A stretch of DNA of 64,000 nt from Sulfitobacter dubius (GTDB lineage Bacteria > Pseudomonadota > Alphaproteobacteria > Rhodobacterales > Rhodobacteraceae), in contig NZ_FOPG01000002.1 of the NCBI RefSeq assembly GCF_900113435.1, forward strand, positions 186,001-250,000, read 5' to 3'. The notes beneath the pieces were generated by a model. It worked only from the letters and a program-made list of their open reading frames with translations, searched no databases and had not been told where the DNA came from. The translations under genes and the position numbers were made by a program. The first letter of the stretch is position 1. Every line of letters begins with the position of its first letter. This document shows positions 17,129 through 27,700 of this stretch, in pieces.

Positions 17129-18450
17129 CACAGCGCCGCGATCATGTGAAAGAAGGTGCCCGTGGCACGCCCGCCCCCGGCGAAATCGCGGACGGAACCA
17201 GTCTCAGGCACTTCAAGGTCGTTGGCGTCGGTGATGCGGGCCAGCGGGGCGTCTGGCTCGGCAAGGATCGTGGCATAATGGAACTCATGCCCGCGCAACT
17301 CGGCGCGTGCCGAATGGCCGGGGATCGGCGCGTTGAGGTCGGCCTGACGGTAGCCCAGATGCATCTTGCGTTTGGCGAAAGAGGTCTCCAGCCCCAGAAG
17401 CCCCGCCATCTCATGCCGGGTGCCTTCCTTGTCGATGAGGCCCGCGCCCATCGCCATATAGCCCCCGCATTCGCCATGCACGGGGCGCGTCTCGGCGAAG
17501 TCGCGCAGCCCTTTGCGGAAATGCGCGGCGGCGGCGAGTTTCCCGGCGTGGAGTTCAGGATAGCCGCCGGGCAGCCAGCAGCAATCGGCGCTGTCGTCCG
17601 GTGCCTGATCTGCCAGCGGAGAAAAGGGCAGAATCTCTGCCCCCGCCGCCCGCCATCCCGCCAGCAAATGCGGATAGACAAAGGCAAAAGCGTTGTCCTG
17701 CGCCAGCGCAATGCGCTGTCCGGGCGGGGTGATCTGTGCGGGCGCGGGCGGGTTCTGCAAGGTGCCCCGCGCGGCGGCCCGAAGCGCCGGGATATCGACA
17801 TGCGCGGCCACGAAAGCCGCTGCCTGTTCCAGCAGATCGGGCAGGTTTTCCTGCTCTCCGGCCTGCACCAGCCCGAGGTGCCGCTCGGGCATTTCGATCT
17901 CGACCCGGCGCGGCAGCGCGCCGAAAACCTCGATGCCCACGGCCTCCATCCCCGCGCGCACCAGCGTCTCATGCCGGGGGGAGGCGACGCGGTTCAACAC
18001 CACGCCCGCTAGTTCCACATCGGGCCGCATCTCGCGAAAGCCAAGCGCCGTGGCCGCCACCGATTGCGCCGCACCCGACACATCCAGCACCAGCACCACC
18101 GGCCAGCCCATCAGCGCCGCGACATCCGCGCTCGCCCCATTGCCACAGGCACCCGGTTTGGCGACGCCATCAAACAGCCCCATCGACCCTTCGCCCAGGA
18201 TCAACTCGGCTCCATCGGCATTGCCGACCAGCCCTTCGATCCGCGCGCGGTCCATCGACCAACTATCGAGGTTGAAAGACGCCCGGCCAGAGGCCGCCGT
18301 GTGAAAGGCCGGGTCGATATAATCCGGGCCGCTTTTGAACGGCTGCACCGCGACGCCTTCGGCGCGCAGCGCGGCCAGCAGGCCGAGCATCAAGGTCGTC
18401 TTGCCCGTGCCGGAAGCGGGAGCAGAGATCAGCAGGCCGGGGGGGATCAT
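17128..18450 (-). CDS. cobB: Hydrogenobyrinate/cobyrinate a,c-diamide synthase CobB
   Basis: This 440-residue ATP- and glutamine-dependent amidase amidates side chains a and c. The N-terminal dethiobiotin-synthetase-like P-loop ([10 protein letters not shown]) is at 10-19. The C-terminal glutamine amidotransferase domain carries the nucleophile in [11 protein letters not shown] near 335 and a late HEFHY-type histidine. The protein has the full family length. The start forms ATGA with the cobM stop. In the aerobic pathway the product is the substrate of cobaltochelatase CobN(ST); cobN is encoded about 7 kb to the right. Confidence 0.95.
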   Translation of the reverse strand: MIPPGLLISAPASGTGKTTLMLGLLAALRAEGVAVQPFKSGPDYIDPAFHTAASGRASFNLDSWSMDRARIEGLVGNADGAELILGEGSMGLFDGVAKPGACGNGASADVAALMGWPVVLVLDVSGAAQSVAATALGFREMRPDVELAGVVLNRVASPRHETLVRAGMEAVGIEVFGALPRRVEIEMPERHLGLVQAGEQENLPDLLEQAAAFVAAHVDIPALRAAARGTLQNPPAPAQITPPGQRIALAQDNAFAFVYPHLLAGWRAAGAEILPFSPLADQAPDDSADCCWLPGGYPELHAGKLAAAAHFRKGLRDFAETRPVHGECGGYMAMGAGLIDKEGTRHEMAGLLGLETSFAKRKMHLGYRQADLNAPIPGHSARAELRGHEFHYATILAEPDAPLARITDANDLEVPETGSVRDFAGGGRATGTFFHMIAAL

Positions 18451-19232
18451 GAGAAGGTCTCCGGAAAGCGCGGCTCGGCCCCGACGGGGCGGAAGCGGCG
18501 GTCATAATCAGCGGCGTAAAGGCGGCTTTCGCCGAAATCTTCGGCTCCGATGGCATGGCCCACGAGGATCAGCGCGGTACGGGCCATTTCCTCGCCGACC
18601 TCTGTGCGCAGGGTCGCAAGCGTCGCCTTGACGATGCGCTGATCGGGCCAGCTTGCACGCCAGACCACGGCCACGGGGCAATCGGCACCGTAATGCGGGG
18701 TCAGTTCTTCGACGACTTTATCGAGCACATGCACCGACAGATGGATGGCCAGCGTCGCGCCGGTGCGGGCGAAATTAGCGAGCGTTTCCCCTTCGGGCAT
18801 CGCCGTAGCGCGGCCCGAGGTGCGGGTGAGGATTACCGATTGCGCCACGCCCGGCAGGGTCAATTCGGCTCCCAATTCTGCCGCCGCAGCGGCAAAGGAC
18901 GGCACCCCCGGCGTTACGTCATAGGCGATGCCCATCTCGCGCAACCGGCGCAACTGTTCGCCCATCGCCGACCAGACTGACAGATCGCCAGAATGCAGCC
19001 GCGCCACGTCATGCCCTGCGGCATCGGCGGCGGCGATCTCTTCCATGATGTCGTCCAGCGACAGCCGCGCGGTGTTAACGATCCGCGCGCCCTCGGGGCA
19101 GTGGCTCAGGAGCGCGTCGGGCACCAGCGATCCGGCATAGAGGCAGACCGGGCAGGCCGCGATCAGGTCGCGCCCGCGCAGGGTAATGAGATCCGCCGCC
19201 CCCGGGCCCGCTCCGATAAAATGTACAGTCAC
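18447..19232 (-). CDS. cobM: Precorrin-4 C11-methyltransferase CobM
   Basis: This 261-residue tetrapyrrole methylase adds a methyl group at C11 to make precorrin-5. Motifs are [17 protein letters not shown] at the N-terminus, [13 protein letters not shown], and [19 protein letters not shown] is used as start, overlapping the cobE stop (GTGA). Length and motif order are standard for CobM/CbiF. It is translationally coupled to both neighbours. Confidence 0.95.
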   Translation of the reverse strand: MTVHFIGAGPGAADLITLRGRDLIAACPVCLYAGSLVPDALLSHCPEGARIVNTARLSLDDIMEEIAAADAAGHDVARLHSGDLSVWSAMGEQLRRLREMGIAYDVTPGVPSFAAAAAELGAELTLPGVAQSVILTRTSGRATAMPEGETLANFARTGATLAIHLSVHVLDKVVEELTPHYGADCPVAVVWRASWPDQRIVKATLATLRTEVGEEMARTALILVGHAIGAEDFGESRLYAADYDRRFRPVGAEPRFPETFS

Positions 19233-19606
19233 GGTGTTTTTCCTTTCGTCTCGGCAATCGCCGCTGTGGCCATGGCATCGCCTGAAACTACGCGCTCGGC
19301 AACCAATACGGCTCCCGGTCCGGCGGCGGCCAATGCGGCGGCTTCCGAGAGTGACCCGGTGCCGAAGCGGTCTTCGATCCGGGCCGATTGCGTGGGGGTT
19401 ATCATGCGGGCCAAGTCTTCGGTGGTGATGCCCAGCCCCGGCACGCCCAACTCTTGCGCGAATTCGCGGAAGACGGTGGCGCGGGCCTTGGCGGCTTCGG
19501 TCACCAGCGCATCGAACTTGAGGCCATCTGGGTTGGCCCGCGCCAGCGCATCGCGCAGAGATGCCACGCTTGCCGCGCCCCGAAATCCGATCCCGGCCAT
19601 CCTCAT
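19229..19606 (-). CDS. cobE: CobE-type cobalamin biosynthesis protein
   Basis: This 125-residue protein resembles CobE and the C-terminal domain of CbiG ([19 protein letters not shown], later [18 protein letters not shown]). CobE is needed for cobalamin synthesis in Pseudomonas denitrificans, but its reaction is not firmly known; a role around precorrin-5 hydrolysis has been suggested. I chose ATG 19606 because it makes an ATGA overlap with cobL and has GGAGCG 9 nt upstream; the ATG 15 nt earlier would place that GGAG inside the gene. Confidence 0.88.
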   Translation of the reverse strand: MRMAGIGFRGAASVASLRDALARANPDGLKFDALVTEAAKARATVFREFAQELGVPGLGITTEDLARMITPTQSARIEDRFGTGSLSEAAALAAAGPGAVLVAERVVSGDAMATAAIAETKGKTP

Positions 19607-20784
19607 AGTGTTACGCTCCATTGTACCACGGGCCGCAGGGGCTGCCAGCCGCGCATCCGGCCCAAAGGTGCGGCCTGCGCCAGTTCGATCCGCAAAAGAC
19701 TGCCCCCATGCGCCGCGTGAAGCTGCGCCAAGAGCGCTTCGGTTTCCAGTGTCACCCCATTAGCGACCAGCCGCGTGCCCGCTGGTAGCGCAGGCAAGAG
19801 GGCATCGTAAAGTGCCGCGTTGCCACCGCCGCCAACAAAGACCACATCCGGCAGAGGCTGCCCCGCCCAGACCTCTGGCGCGCGGCCATGGGCAGCCTGC
19901 ATCCGGGCGTTCAGGCCAAAATCTGTGATGTTGCGGGCGATATTCTCCACCCGCGCCGCGTGCTGCTCAAAGGCGATTGCGCGTCCACCGGCAAGACAAA
20001 ACTCCACCGAGACCGAGCCGCTGCCTGCGCCGATGTCCCACAGCAGGTCCCCGGGCCGGGGGGCGAGGGCCGAAAGCGTCAGCGCCCGTACCGGCGCTTT
20101 GGTGATCTGCCCGTCGCTGGCGAAATGGTCATCCGGCAGGCCGGGGGTGCGCGGCAGGCCGATGGCCTCGGTTAATTCCACCCCGACCGCCACTGGCGCT
20201 TGCACATCCGTCAGATCGAAGCCATCCGCCTGCACCGCGCGCAGCCGCGCATCGGGGCCGCCAAGCCGTTCGGCCACATGCATTTGCGCCGTACCTGCGC
20301 CCTGTTCGCAGAGGAAGCGTGCCAATGCCGCAGGCGCATCCCCATCGCGCAGCAAGCAGATCATCCGCCCCTTGGGACGCAACACACCGCGCAATTGCGC
20401 CAGCGGTGCCGCGTGCAGACCGTGGCAAGTGACTTCCTCCAGCCGCCAGCCAAGCGCATTGGCCACCAGCGAGAAGGTCGAAGGCGCGGGCAGGCTGTGC
20501 CATTCGTCGGGGTCCAACGCGCCGACGATGCTGCCGCCCGCGCCAAACCAAAAGGGATCGCCCGAGACCAGCATCGCCACCCGCTTGCCCCGCTCGGCCA
20601 GCACCGGCTCGACCGAGAAGGGCACCGGCCACGCCCGCCCGCGCGTGCCTGCGTCTGCCCGTTCCAAATGACGCGGTCCGCCAAAGATCACCTCGGCCTC
20701 TGCCAGTGCCGCGCGGCTTGCCGGGGGCAAGGCATCCGCGCTATCGTCGGGCATTCCAATGATGCTGAGCCAAGGGTCACCCAT
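19603..20784 (-). CDS. cobL: Precorrin-6Y C5,15-methyltransferase (decarboxylating) CobL
   Basis: This 393-residue bifunctional enzyme methylates C5 and C15 and decarboxylates the C12 side chain to give precorrin-8. The N-terminal half is a tetrapyrrole methylase ([18 protein letters not shown]). The C-terminal half is a class I SAM methyltransferase/decarboxylase ([18 protein letters not shown] near 235-252), equivalent to CbiT. I chose ATG 20784, preceded by AAGAAGGA. One base separates it from the ATG of cobK on the other strand, so the 5' ends of the two genes' transcripts must overlap. It heads the leftward cobL-E-M-B-A-DUF1636-F run. Confidence 0.94.
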   Translation of the reverse strand: MGDPWLSIIGMPDDSADALPPASRAALAEAEVIFGGPRHLERADAGTRGRAWPVPFSVEPVLAERGKRVAMLVSGDPFWFGAGGSIVGALDPDEWHSLPAPSTFSLVANALGWRLEEVTCHGLHAAPLAQLRGVLRPKGRMICLLRDGDAPAALARFLCEQGAGTAQMHVAERLGGPDARLRAVQADGFDLTDVQAPVAVGVELTEAIGLPRTPGLPDDHFASDGQITKAPVRALTLSALAPRPGDLLWDIGAGSGSVSVEFCLAGGRAIAFEQHAARVENIARNITDFGLNARMQAAHGRAPEVWAGQPLPDVVFVGGGGNAALYDALLPALPAGTRLVANGVTLETEALLAQLHAAHGGSLLRIELAQAAPLGRMRGWQPLRPVVQWSVTL

Positions 20785-20785
20785 T

Positions 20786-21532
20786 ATGCGCGTCCTTCTT
20801 TTGGGTGGCACCACCGAAGCCAGCGTCCTTGCGCGCGCCTTGGTCAAAGCCGAGATCGACGCCGTGTTTTCCTATGCCGGACGCACCGACAGCCCGGAGG
20901 CCCAGCCCCTGCCCACCCGCGTCGGCGGGTTTGGCGGCGTGGCCGGGCTGGTGACCTACCTCAAGGCCGAGGCGATCACCCATGTCGTCGACGCCACCCA
21001 TCCCTTTGCCGCGGGGATGAGCAACAATGCCTTCGTCGCCTGCGCCCGACAAGACCTGCCGCTGGTGCGGTTCGAGCGCCCCGCGTGGGAGCGGCAGGAG
21101 GGGGACAACTGGACCTTCATGCCTGACCTCGCCGCGCTGCCCGCCGCCCTGCCCGACAGCCCGGCGCGGGTGTTTCTGGCCATCGGCAAGCAGCAACTTG
21201 CGCTTTTCGCCGCGAAACCGCAGCACCGCTATCTGCTGCGCCTCGTCGATCCGCCACGCGATCCGCTGCCGCTGCCCCGGGCAACGGTGGTGCTGGCGCG
21301 CGGGCCCTTCGACGTGGCGGGGGATACCGCGCTGATGCAGACCCATGCGATCACCCATGTGGTCGCCAAGAACGCCGGTGGCAGCGGCGCGCGGGCCAAG
21401 CTGGATGCAGCCCGCAGCCTTGGCCTGCCGGTAATCTTGGCCGAGCGACCGAAACTGCCGGGCGAGGTGGCCGCCAATGATGTGACCGAAGTGATGCATT
21501 GGCTACATCATACCGCGCTGCGCGGCGTATAG
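20786..21532 (+). CDS. cobK: Precorrin-6A reductase CobK
   Basis: This 248-residue NADPH-dependent enzyme reduces precorrin-6A to precorrin-6B. It begins MRVLLLGGTTEASVLA, and the DATHPFAAGMSNNAF element and the FLAIGKQQLALF region are typical. I chose ATG 20786 (AAGGG about 9 nt upstream) over an in-frame start 27 nt earlier that would lie within cobL. It is the only cob gene on the plus strand here. Its start faces cobL with one base between, and its last 25 nt overlap the end of the convergent cobJ. Confidence 0.93.
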   Translation: MRVLLLGGTTEASVLARALVKAEIDAVFSYAGRTDSPEAQPLPTRVGGFGGVAGLVTYLKAEAITHVVDATHPFAAGMSNNAFVACARQDLPLVRFERPAWERQEGDNWTFMPDLAALPAALPDSPARVFLAIGKQQLALFAAKPQHRYLLRLVDPPRDPLPLPRATVVLARGPFDVAGDTALMQTHAITHVVAKNAGGSGARAKLDAARSLGLPVILAERPKLPGEVAANDVTEVMHWLHHTALRGV

Positions 21533-22242
21533 ACATAGCGTCCGACCCGCCGTGTCGCGGAATTGCCGACGATCACCACAGTGCGCATATCCGCCATCTC
21601 GGGCGTCGCCTCGCCCAAGGTGACGGTGTTGAACGCCTCTTCGGGCGTGGTCACGGCGCGGGCGAAGGTGATGAGCCGGTCCGGCCCGCATTCGGCCCGC
21701 AGGATGTCCAATGCCTCGGCGAACTGATGCGGCCGCGACTTGCTGCGTGGGTTATAGAACGCCATGGCGAAATCCGCCCGCGCGGCCATCCGCAGACGGT
21801 GCTCGACCATCGTCCACGGCTTGAGATTATCGCTGAGGTTAATCGCACAGAAATCATGACCCAAGGGCGCACCGAGCCGCGCCGCTGCTGCCAGCATCGC
21901 TGTAATGCCGGGCAGCACGCGGATGTCGACGCTCTCAAACGCCGGGTCACGCTCCACCGCCTCGAACACGGTTGAGGCCATGGCGAAAACGCCCGGATCA
22001 CCCGAAGACACCACCACCACCCGCGCGCCGGCTTGCGCCAGTTGCAGCGCATGGGTCGCGCGGTCCAGTTCCACCCGGTTGTCGCTGGGGTGCAGCGTCA
22101 GCCCCGCGCGCGGGGCGACGCGGGCGACGTAAGGGATATAGCCGATGACATCGGTGGCCTGCGCCAGCGCCTCGGTCACCTCGGGCGTGACCAGCGCGTC
22201 GTCACCGGGGCCGAGGCCCGCGATATGGAGAATGCCGCTCAT
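21508..22242 (-). CDS. cobJ: Precorrin-3B C17-methyltransferase CobJ
   Basis: This 244-residue tetrapyrrole methylase methylates C17 and contracts the ring to give precorrin-4. Motifs include HIAGLGPGDDALVTPEV, VVVVSSGDPGVFAMAS and VLPGITAMLAAAARLGAPLGHDF, all characteristic of CobJ/CbiH. The start forms ATGA with the cobI stop. Its last 25 nt lie opposite the end of cobK, an unusual but not rare tail-to-tail overlap. It is the last gene of the block cobW-N-G-H-I-J. Confidence 0.95.
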   Translation of the reverse strand: MSGILHIAGLGPGDDALVTPEVTEALAQATDVIGYIPYVARVAPRAGLTLHPSDNRVELDRATHALQLAQAGARVVVVSSGDPGVFAMASTVFEAVERDPAFESVDIRVLPGITAMLAAAARLGAPLGHDFCAINLSDNLKPWTMVEHRLRMAARADFAMAFYNPRSKSRPHQFAEALDILRAECGPDRLITFARAVTTPEEAFNTVTLGEATPEMADMRTVVIVGNSATRRVGRYVYTPRSAV

Positions 22243-22976
22243 GTGTCTGCCTCCGGCCTGCGGCCTTGGCCATGGACCAAGACGATCGCGAAATAGGGGC
22301 AGTCGTCATCCGCCACGTCAGAGAGCCGCGCCACCCGCTGATCGGGCATGGTGCCGCGTTCGACCAGCCAAGCGTCATCCAGTTTGCCCGCCGCCGCGAG
22401 TGCTCGGCGCACAGTTGGCAGGTTGCGGCCCGTCTTCATCACCACCAGCGCATCGGCGCGTTTCATGTGGTCGGTCAGTTCGGCCTCGGGCAGTGTGCCC
22501 ATCAGCACGGTCATCACGTCATCGCCCCAAGTGAAGGGCGTATCCAGCGCATTCCAACAGCCCACCATGCCGGGAATCGCGGGCAGCACCTCAACCTCGG
22601 CGCGGCCCTGAAGCCGCGTGTGCAGATGCATGAAGGAGCCGTAAAAGAAGGGGTCACCCTCACACAGCACGACCACTTCGTGATCTTGCGCCAGCGTTTC
22701 CAAACGGTCGGCCCATTCCTCGTAAAAAGCGACCATCTGGGCGCGATACTCGGGCGAATCGAAGCGCAATTCCGTGGTGACGGGATACTCCATCGCATAT
22801 TCCACCACGTCATCGCGCAACATCCCCTCAACGATCCGGCGCGCCTGCCCCGCACGGCCTTTCTTACGGAAATACGCCAGATGCCGCGCGCCGCGAATGG
22901 CGCGGTCGGATTTCACGCTCATCAATTCCGGGTCGCCGGGGCCAAGGCCCGCACAGATAACCTTGCCCATCTTCAT
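22239..22976 (-). CDS. cobI: Precorrin-2 C20-methyltransferase CobI
   Basis: This 245-residue methylase converts precorrin-2 to precorrin-3A. It shows VICAGLGPGDPELMSVKSDR at the N-terminus, VVLCEGDPFFYGSFMHL and VLPAIPGMVGCWNAL, as in CobI/CbiL. I chose ATG 22976 because it overlaps the cobH stop (ATGA); a second ATG two codons later is also possible, and any start further upstream would run through cobH in another frame. It is tightly coupled to cobH and cobJ. Confidence 0.94.
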   Translation of the reverse strand: MKMGKVICAGLGPGDPELMSVKSDRAIRGARHLAYFRKKGRAGQARRIVEGMLRDDVVEYAMEYPVTTELRFDSPEYRAQMVAFYEEWADRLETLAQDHEVVVLCEGDPFFYGSFMHLHTRLQGRAEVEVLPAIPGMVGCWNALDTPFTWGDDVMTVLMGTLPEAELTDHMKRADALVVMKTGRNLPTVRRALAAAGKLDDAWLVERGTMPDQRVARLSDVADDDCPYFAIVLVHGQGRRPEADT

Positions 22977-23602
22977 TCCACCCTGCTTGCCAGCGCGTTC
23001 ACCGCCGCCACGGTGATCGCCGAGCCGCCCAAACGCCCCTGCACGATCATCGAAGGCACTGGCAAATCCTGCATCAACGCCTCTTTTGATTCCGCCGCGC
23101 CGATGAAGCCCACGGGGCAGCCGATGATCGCCGCCGGGCGCGGGCAATCGGGGTCTTCGAGCATGTTGAGCAGGTGAAACAGCGCCGTCGGCGCATTGCC
23201 GATGGCCACCACTGCACCTTGCAGATGCGGCCGCCAAAGTTCCAGCGCGGCGGCTGAGCGGGTGTTGCTCATCTTCGCAGCCAAGTCCGGCACCGAAGGG
23301 TCGCGCAGGGTGCAGATCACGTCATTCTCGCGTGGCAAGCGTTTGCGGGTGATGCCTTCGCTGACCATATAGGCGTCGCAGAGGATCGGCGCGCCGTCTT
23401 CCAGCGCCGCCCGCGCGGCCACGGCCATGCCTTCGGAAAAGCGGATGTGTTCCTCCAGCCCGACCATGCCGGCGGCGTGGATCATGCGCACGGCGACGAT
23501 CTCTTCTTCGGGGGTGAAACGCGCTAGCGCCGCTTCGGCGCGGATGGTGGCAAAGGACTGGCGGTAAATCTCGGCACCGTCGGTGATATAGCTATGGGGC
23601 AT
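22973..23602 (-). CDS. cobH: Precorrin-8X methylmutase CobH
   Basis: This 209-residue enzyme moves the C11 methyl group to C12, giving hydrogenobyrinate. The catalytic histidine region RMIHAAGMVGLEEHIRFSEG is at about 38-57, and IIGCPVGFIGAAESKEAL is the conserved C-terminal element. The length is standard. It overlaps cobG by 11 nt at its start and cobI by 4 nt at its end. Confidence 0.95.
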   Translation of the reverse strand: MPHSYITDGAEIYRQSFATIRAEAALARFTPEEEIVAVRMIHAAGMVGLEEHIRFSEGMAVAARAALEDGAPILCDAYMVSEGITRKRLPRENDVICTLRDPSVPDLAAKMSNTRSAAALELWRPHLQGAVVAIGNAPTALFHLLNMLEDPDCPRPAAIIGCPVGFIGAAESKEALMQDLPVPSMIVQGRLGGSAITVAAVNALASRVE

Positions 23603-24740
23603 CGGCGGACTTTCTAAGGTGAGAGGCGATGGCGGCGGGGGTTAGCCCGCGCAGATCAGGGGCCGCATCGGCGCGGCCATTGCGGATGAGGTCATATTGG
23701 TCCGGCGCAGTGGCGGTCAGGGTGAAGTCCGTGGCGCGCGGCGCGGCGCAGCCCTTGGCGCAGCCGGAGACATGCAGGCGTTGCCCCTTTGGCACCACGG
23801 CAGCAAGGTGCCGCGCCAGCCCGCGCGTCTCGCCCCGGCCCTGTGCGCAGCCGGGTGCGCCGATACAGGAGACGACGCGCAAGAGCGGGTCGGCGGCATC
23901 GGTGATGAGGCTGGGCAAGTCGGGGAGTTCGGTGGCACCTTCGATCAGCACCATCCGCCACGGAGTCAGACGCAAAGGGCCGAGGTCGGCAAGGGCGGTG
24001 AGCGTTTCCGCGTCCATCTGACCAAAAGCGCAGGCGACGAGCGCGCCTGCTGGATAAAGGCCGAGCGTCGGTGTGCTGAGGCCGCTTTGACGGGGATGGT
24101 CGAAACCCGTTGGCAGGGTCGCCCCCGTCTCCAAAGTGCGCGCGGCGCGGGTGGCCCCCTGCGCGCGAACCCATGCGGCCAACGCGATGGCCTCAGCCAC
24201 GGCGGTATCGCGGGAAACCGGTTTGCCCAATGCCGCCCCCTCGGCGCAAAGCAAAAGCTGCCCGCCCGCCGAGCGCTCAAAGCGAATGTCGGCGGGGTCT
24301 GCCTGCAACACCGGTTGCGCCCCAGCATCGACCGCATAGCCGAATTTGCTGGAGACATCGGGCAGCGCGTGGCTCTGCGCGGCGCCGGTCAGTTGCCGGG
24401 TCAGATGATCCGTATCATCACCCGCCTGCCAGAAGGGCGTCACCATGAGGTTGCGCCGTCGCTCGGTGTGCTCGTTGGCGTCGATCAGCGCCAACGCGCG
24501 AAGCGCGTCAATCAGCTCCTCATGCCGTGCGGGATCAATCCCGCGCAGTTGCAGATTGCCCCGGTTCGACAGGTCAAGTATCCCGTTGCCATAGCGCAGC
24601 GCCAGCTCCGCCACGCCCCGCGCTTGAGCCGGGGTCAACCGCCCCTGCGGCACCCTGAGGCGGACCACCAGCCCATCGCCCGACAGCATTGGCCGCAGCG
24701 CGCCGGGGCACCAGCCCTTGATGACGGGTGCTAGGCTCAC
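23592..24740 (-). CDS. cobG: Precorrin-3B synthase CobG
   Basis: This 382-residue iron-sulfur monooxygenase uses oxygen to hydroxylate C20 and form the lactone of precorrin-3B, the oxygen-dependent step that defines the aerobic pathway. It is related to nitrite/sulfite reductases: N-terminal LSGDGLVVRLRVPQGRLT and LSNRGNLQLRGI. The [4Fe-4S] ligand set appears late as CIGAPGC followed by HVSGCAKGC. GTG start overlaps the cobN stop (GTGA). It needs an electron donor; the DUF1636 proteins nearby are candidates (inference). Confidence 0.94.
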   Translation of the reverse strand: MSLAPVIKGWCPGALRPMLSGDGLVVRLRVPQGRLTPAQARGVAELALRYGNGILDLSNRGNLQLRGIDPARHEELIDALRALALIDANEHTERRRNLMVTPFWQAGDDTDHLTRQLTGAAQSHALPDVSSKFGYAVDAGAQPVLQADPADIRFERSAGGQLLLCAEGAALGKPVSRDTAVAEAIALAAWVRAQGATRAARTLETGATLPTGFDHPRQSGLSTPTLGLYPAGALVACAFGQMDAETLTALADLGPLRLTPWRMVLIEGATELPDLPSLITDAADPLLRVVSCIGAPGCAQGRGETRGLARHLAAVVPKGQRLHVSGCAKGCAAPRATDFTLTATAPDQYDLIRNGRADAAPDLRGLTPAAIASHLRKSADAP

Positions 24741-27700
24741 TCCACCCCGTCCAACGCGGCTGAAATCGAGTTGCGGCGGGTCACCCAGAGCCCCGCCTCG
24801 CGCAATGCGGCGAAACGGTCGCGCATGGCCTGCAAGGCGGCGGGGTTCTCGGCCTCCATAAAGGCCACCAGATCGTCACGCCCCAGCGTTGCGTCGAAAT
24901 AAAGGTCAAAGAGATGCGCAGGCACTTCGCGGGTCAGATGCGCAAAGGCAGCAAGGTTGTCGAGCGTCGCTGCCACCTCTGCCGCGCCGCGAAAACCATG
25001 GCGCATCATGCCGCTGGCCCAGCCGGGATTGGCCGCACGGGCGCGGACGACGCGGGCGATTTCTTCGGGCATCGACCGCGCGCGCGGGCTGCCTGCGCGG
25101 GTGTGGTCAAGGTGGTACATCGCGGGCTTCTGCGCGCCCAGATGCGCCATCGCGGCGGCAAAGCCGCCTTCGTGGCTGGCATAGTCCGAGGCGAGCAGGA
25201 TATCGCTTTCGGCCAAGTCCTGCACATGAGCAAAGCCATCGGCGCGGTGCAACTGCGCCTCCAGCGCGGCGCGGTCCTGATGCGCTTCGCCTTTGGAGTT
25301 GATTGCCCATTCGGAGCCGCTCAGCCACGCCTCTCCCGCCGCGGCGCGACCGGCGTCGGAATAATCCTGCAAAGCCGCTTCCATGTTGACGCCGTAAAGG
25401 CCCGGCTTGGGGCCAAAAACGCGCGGCGTGCGGGTGAGATAGGGGTTCATATCCGGCGCTTCTTCACGTTCAGTCAATGCTGCGGCGCCTGCCTCGAAGA
25501 TCTGCCCCAGCCCCGGAAACACATCCCGGAACAGGCCCGAGATGCGCAATGTCACGTCAATGCGCGGACGGTCCAGCAGGGTCAGTGGCAGCACCTCAAA
25601 GCCCGAGACACGTTCGCTGCCGTCGTCCCATTTCGGCGCAAGACCCGCGAGATGCATCGCCATGGCGACCTCTTCGCCTGCCGTGCGCATGGTGGCCGAT
25701 CCCCAAAGGTCAATCACCAGCCCCCGCGGCCAATCGCCGTTGTCTTGCAGATGCCGCCTAAGAAGCTCCTCGGCCAGTTTCACGCCCTGCGCATGGGCGG
25801 CCCGGCTGGGCACGCCGCGCGGATCAACGGCATAGAGGTTGCGCCCCGTGGGCAGCACATCCGACCGCCCGCGATAGGGCGAACCCGACGGGCCAGCAGT
25901 AACGCGCCGCCCCGCAAGCGCGGTCAGCAGCCCGTCCCATTCGCCCTCCCCCGCGCCAAAGATGTGCAGGCCATCGCCGTATTGGCTTTCTTTGATGTCG
26001 CAGACAAAGGCGTCGATCCGGGTCAGCGCCTCGGCCGAGGAACTGGCGGCATCGAGGCCAAGGTCATCTTCGACCCCCGCCGCCTGCGCCTCGGCGCGGA
26101 TCGTGTCGACCAGCCGGTCGCGGCGCGATGGGTCGAGCCCATCGGCGGTGGAATATTCGTCCAGCAGCCGTTCCAGCCGCAAAAGCCCCTCGGGCGTTTC
26201 GCTGTCTTTCAGCGGCGGGGGCAGATGGCCGAGCGTCACCGCGCCGATGCGCCGCTTGGCCTGTGCCGCCTCCCCCGGATCGTTGACGATGAAGGGGTAG
26301 ATCACCGGCAGATCGCCGGTCAGCGCCTCAGGCCAGCAATCGTTTGACAGGGCCACGGCCTTGCCCGGCAACCATTCCAGCGTGCCATGCGCGCCGACAT
26401 GCACCAGCGCGTGATGCCCCTGCGCGCGCAGCCAGAGGTAGAAGGCCACATAGGAATGCCGCGGCGTGCGGGCGAGGTCATGATAGCTGTCTTCGCGATC
26501 CGTCAGATCGCCGCGCTCGGGTTGCAGCGCGACGAGCGCGTTGCCGCAGGCTTGGGCCGCGAAGTGAAAGGCGCCGTCCTGAGCCAGCGGGTCATCCTCG
26601 GCCTGCCCCCATGCCTGCGCGAGGTCATCGCGCAGCGCCTGCGGCAGGCTGGCCAGAGCGGCACGGTAGTCAGCCAGCGGCCATGAGATGCGCTGCTCGG
26701 TGAGGCTGCGGCCAAAGCCGATCTGCGGCGTGACGCTATAGCCTTCGCCCGCCAGCCGCATCAGCATGTCTTCGACGCTGGCCAAAGCATCCAGCCCGAC
26801 CGCGTGGGCCAGTTGATCGCCCCGCCCCGGATAGGTCGAGAGCACCAGCGCCAGTTTGCGCTCCGCGGCCGGGCTCTGCGCCAGCCGTTGCCAGCCCAGC
26901 ACGCGGGCGACGACAGCCTCGATCCGCGCCTCTTCGGCGCGGTGAGCAAAGCGGGAGTATTGCAGATCGGGATCGCGCTTTCCGGGGCTCTTGAAGCTGA
27001 CAACGCCGCCGAAGATGCGGCCATCGACCTCGGGCAGGACCACATGCATCGCCAAATCGGCGGGCGAGAGGCCACGCTCGCTTTCGTCCCAATCGCGCCG
27101 CCGCGCGGTGGAGAGGGCCACCTGAAACACCGGGCAGCCCGGCGCATCGAGCGGGGAGGTGCCATCATCGCCGCGCCCCGAAAAGGCGGTGGCGTTGACG
27201 ATGGCCACGGGCTTCATCGCCGCCAACGCATCGTCCAGAAAGCTCCGCGCGGGATCGGATTTGAGCGAGGGCACGAAAAGCCCGATGGCGTTCAGTCCCG
27301 CCGCCCGCAACGCGCGGATCAGCGCGTCGACAGGCGCAGTATCGGCGGCTAGAAGGTAGCTGCGGTAGAAGGTAACGGCGACGGTATCTCCTGCCACGTC
27401 GGCAAAAGACACCACGCCCTGATCGGGGGCGTAATAACCGCAGTCAGGCACCGTTTTCGTGCCCATGACGGGGCCGGCATAGAAGCCCGCCGCCAGTGCC
27501 ATCTGCGCCAGTGCGGCCTGCGCCGCCACCGGGCCGCCCGCGTCACAGAGATGCGCAAGACGGCGAATCGTGGAAACCGGCAAAGTCGAATGGGCGTCCA
27601 GCCCCGGATCTTCGCGCCCATCGGCGGGCAGCACGGCCAGTGCAATGTCATTCCGGCGGGCGAAATCTTGGACCTGCATGATGCCGTAGGGCCAATAATT

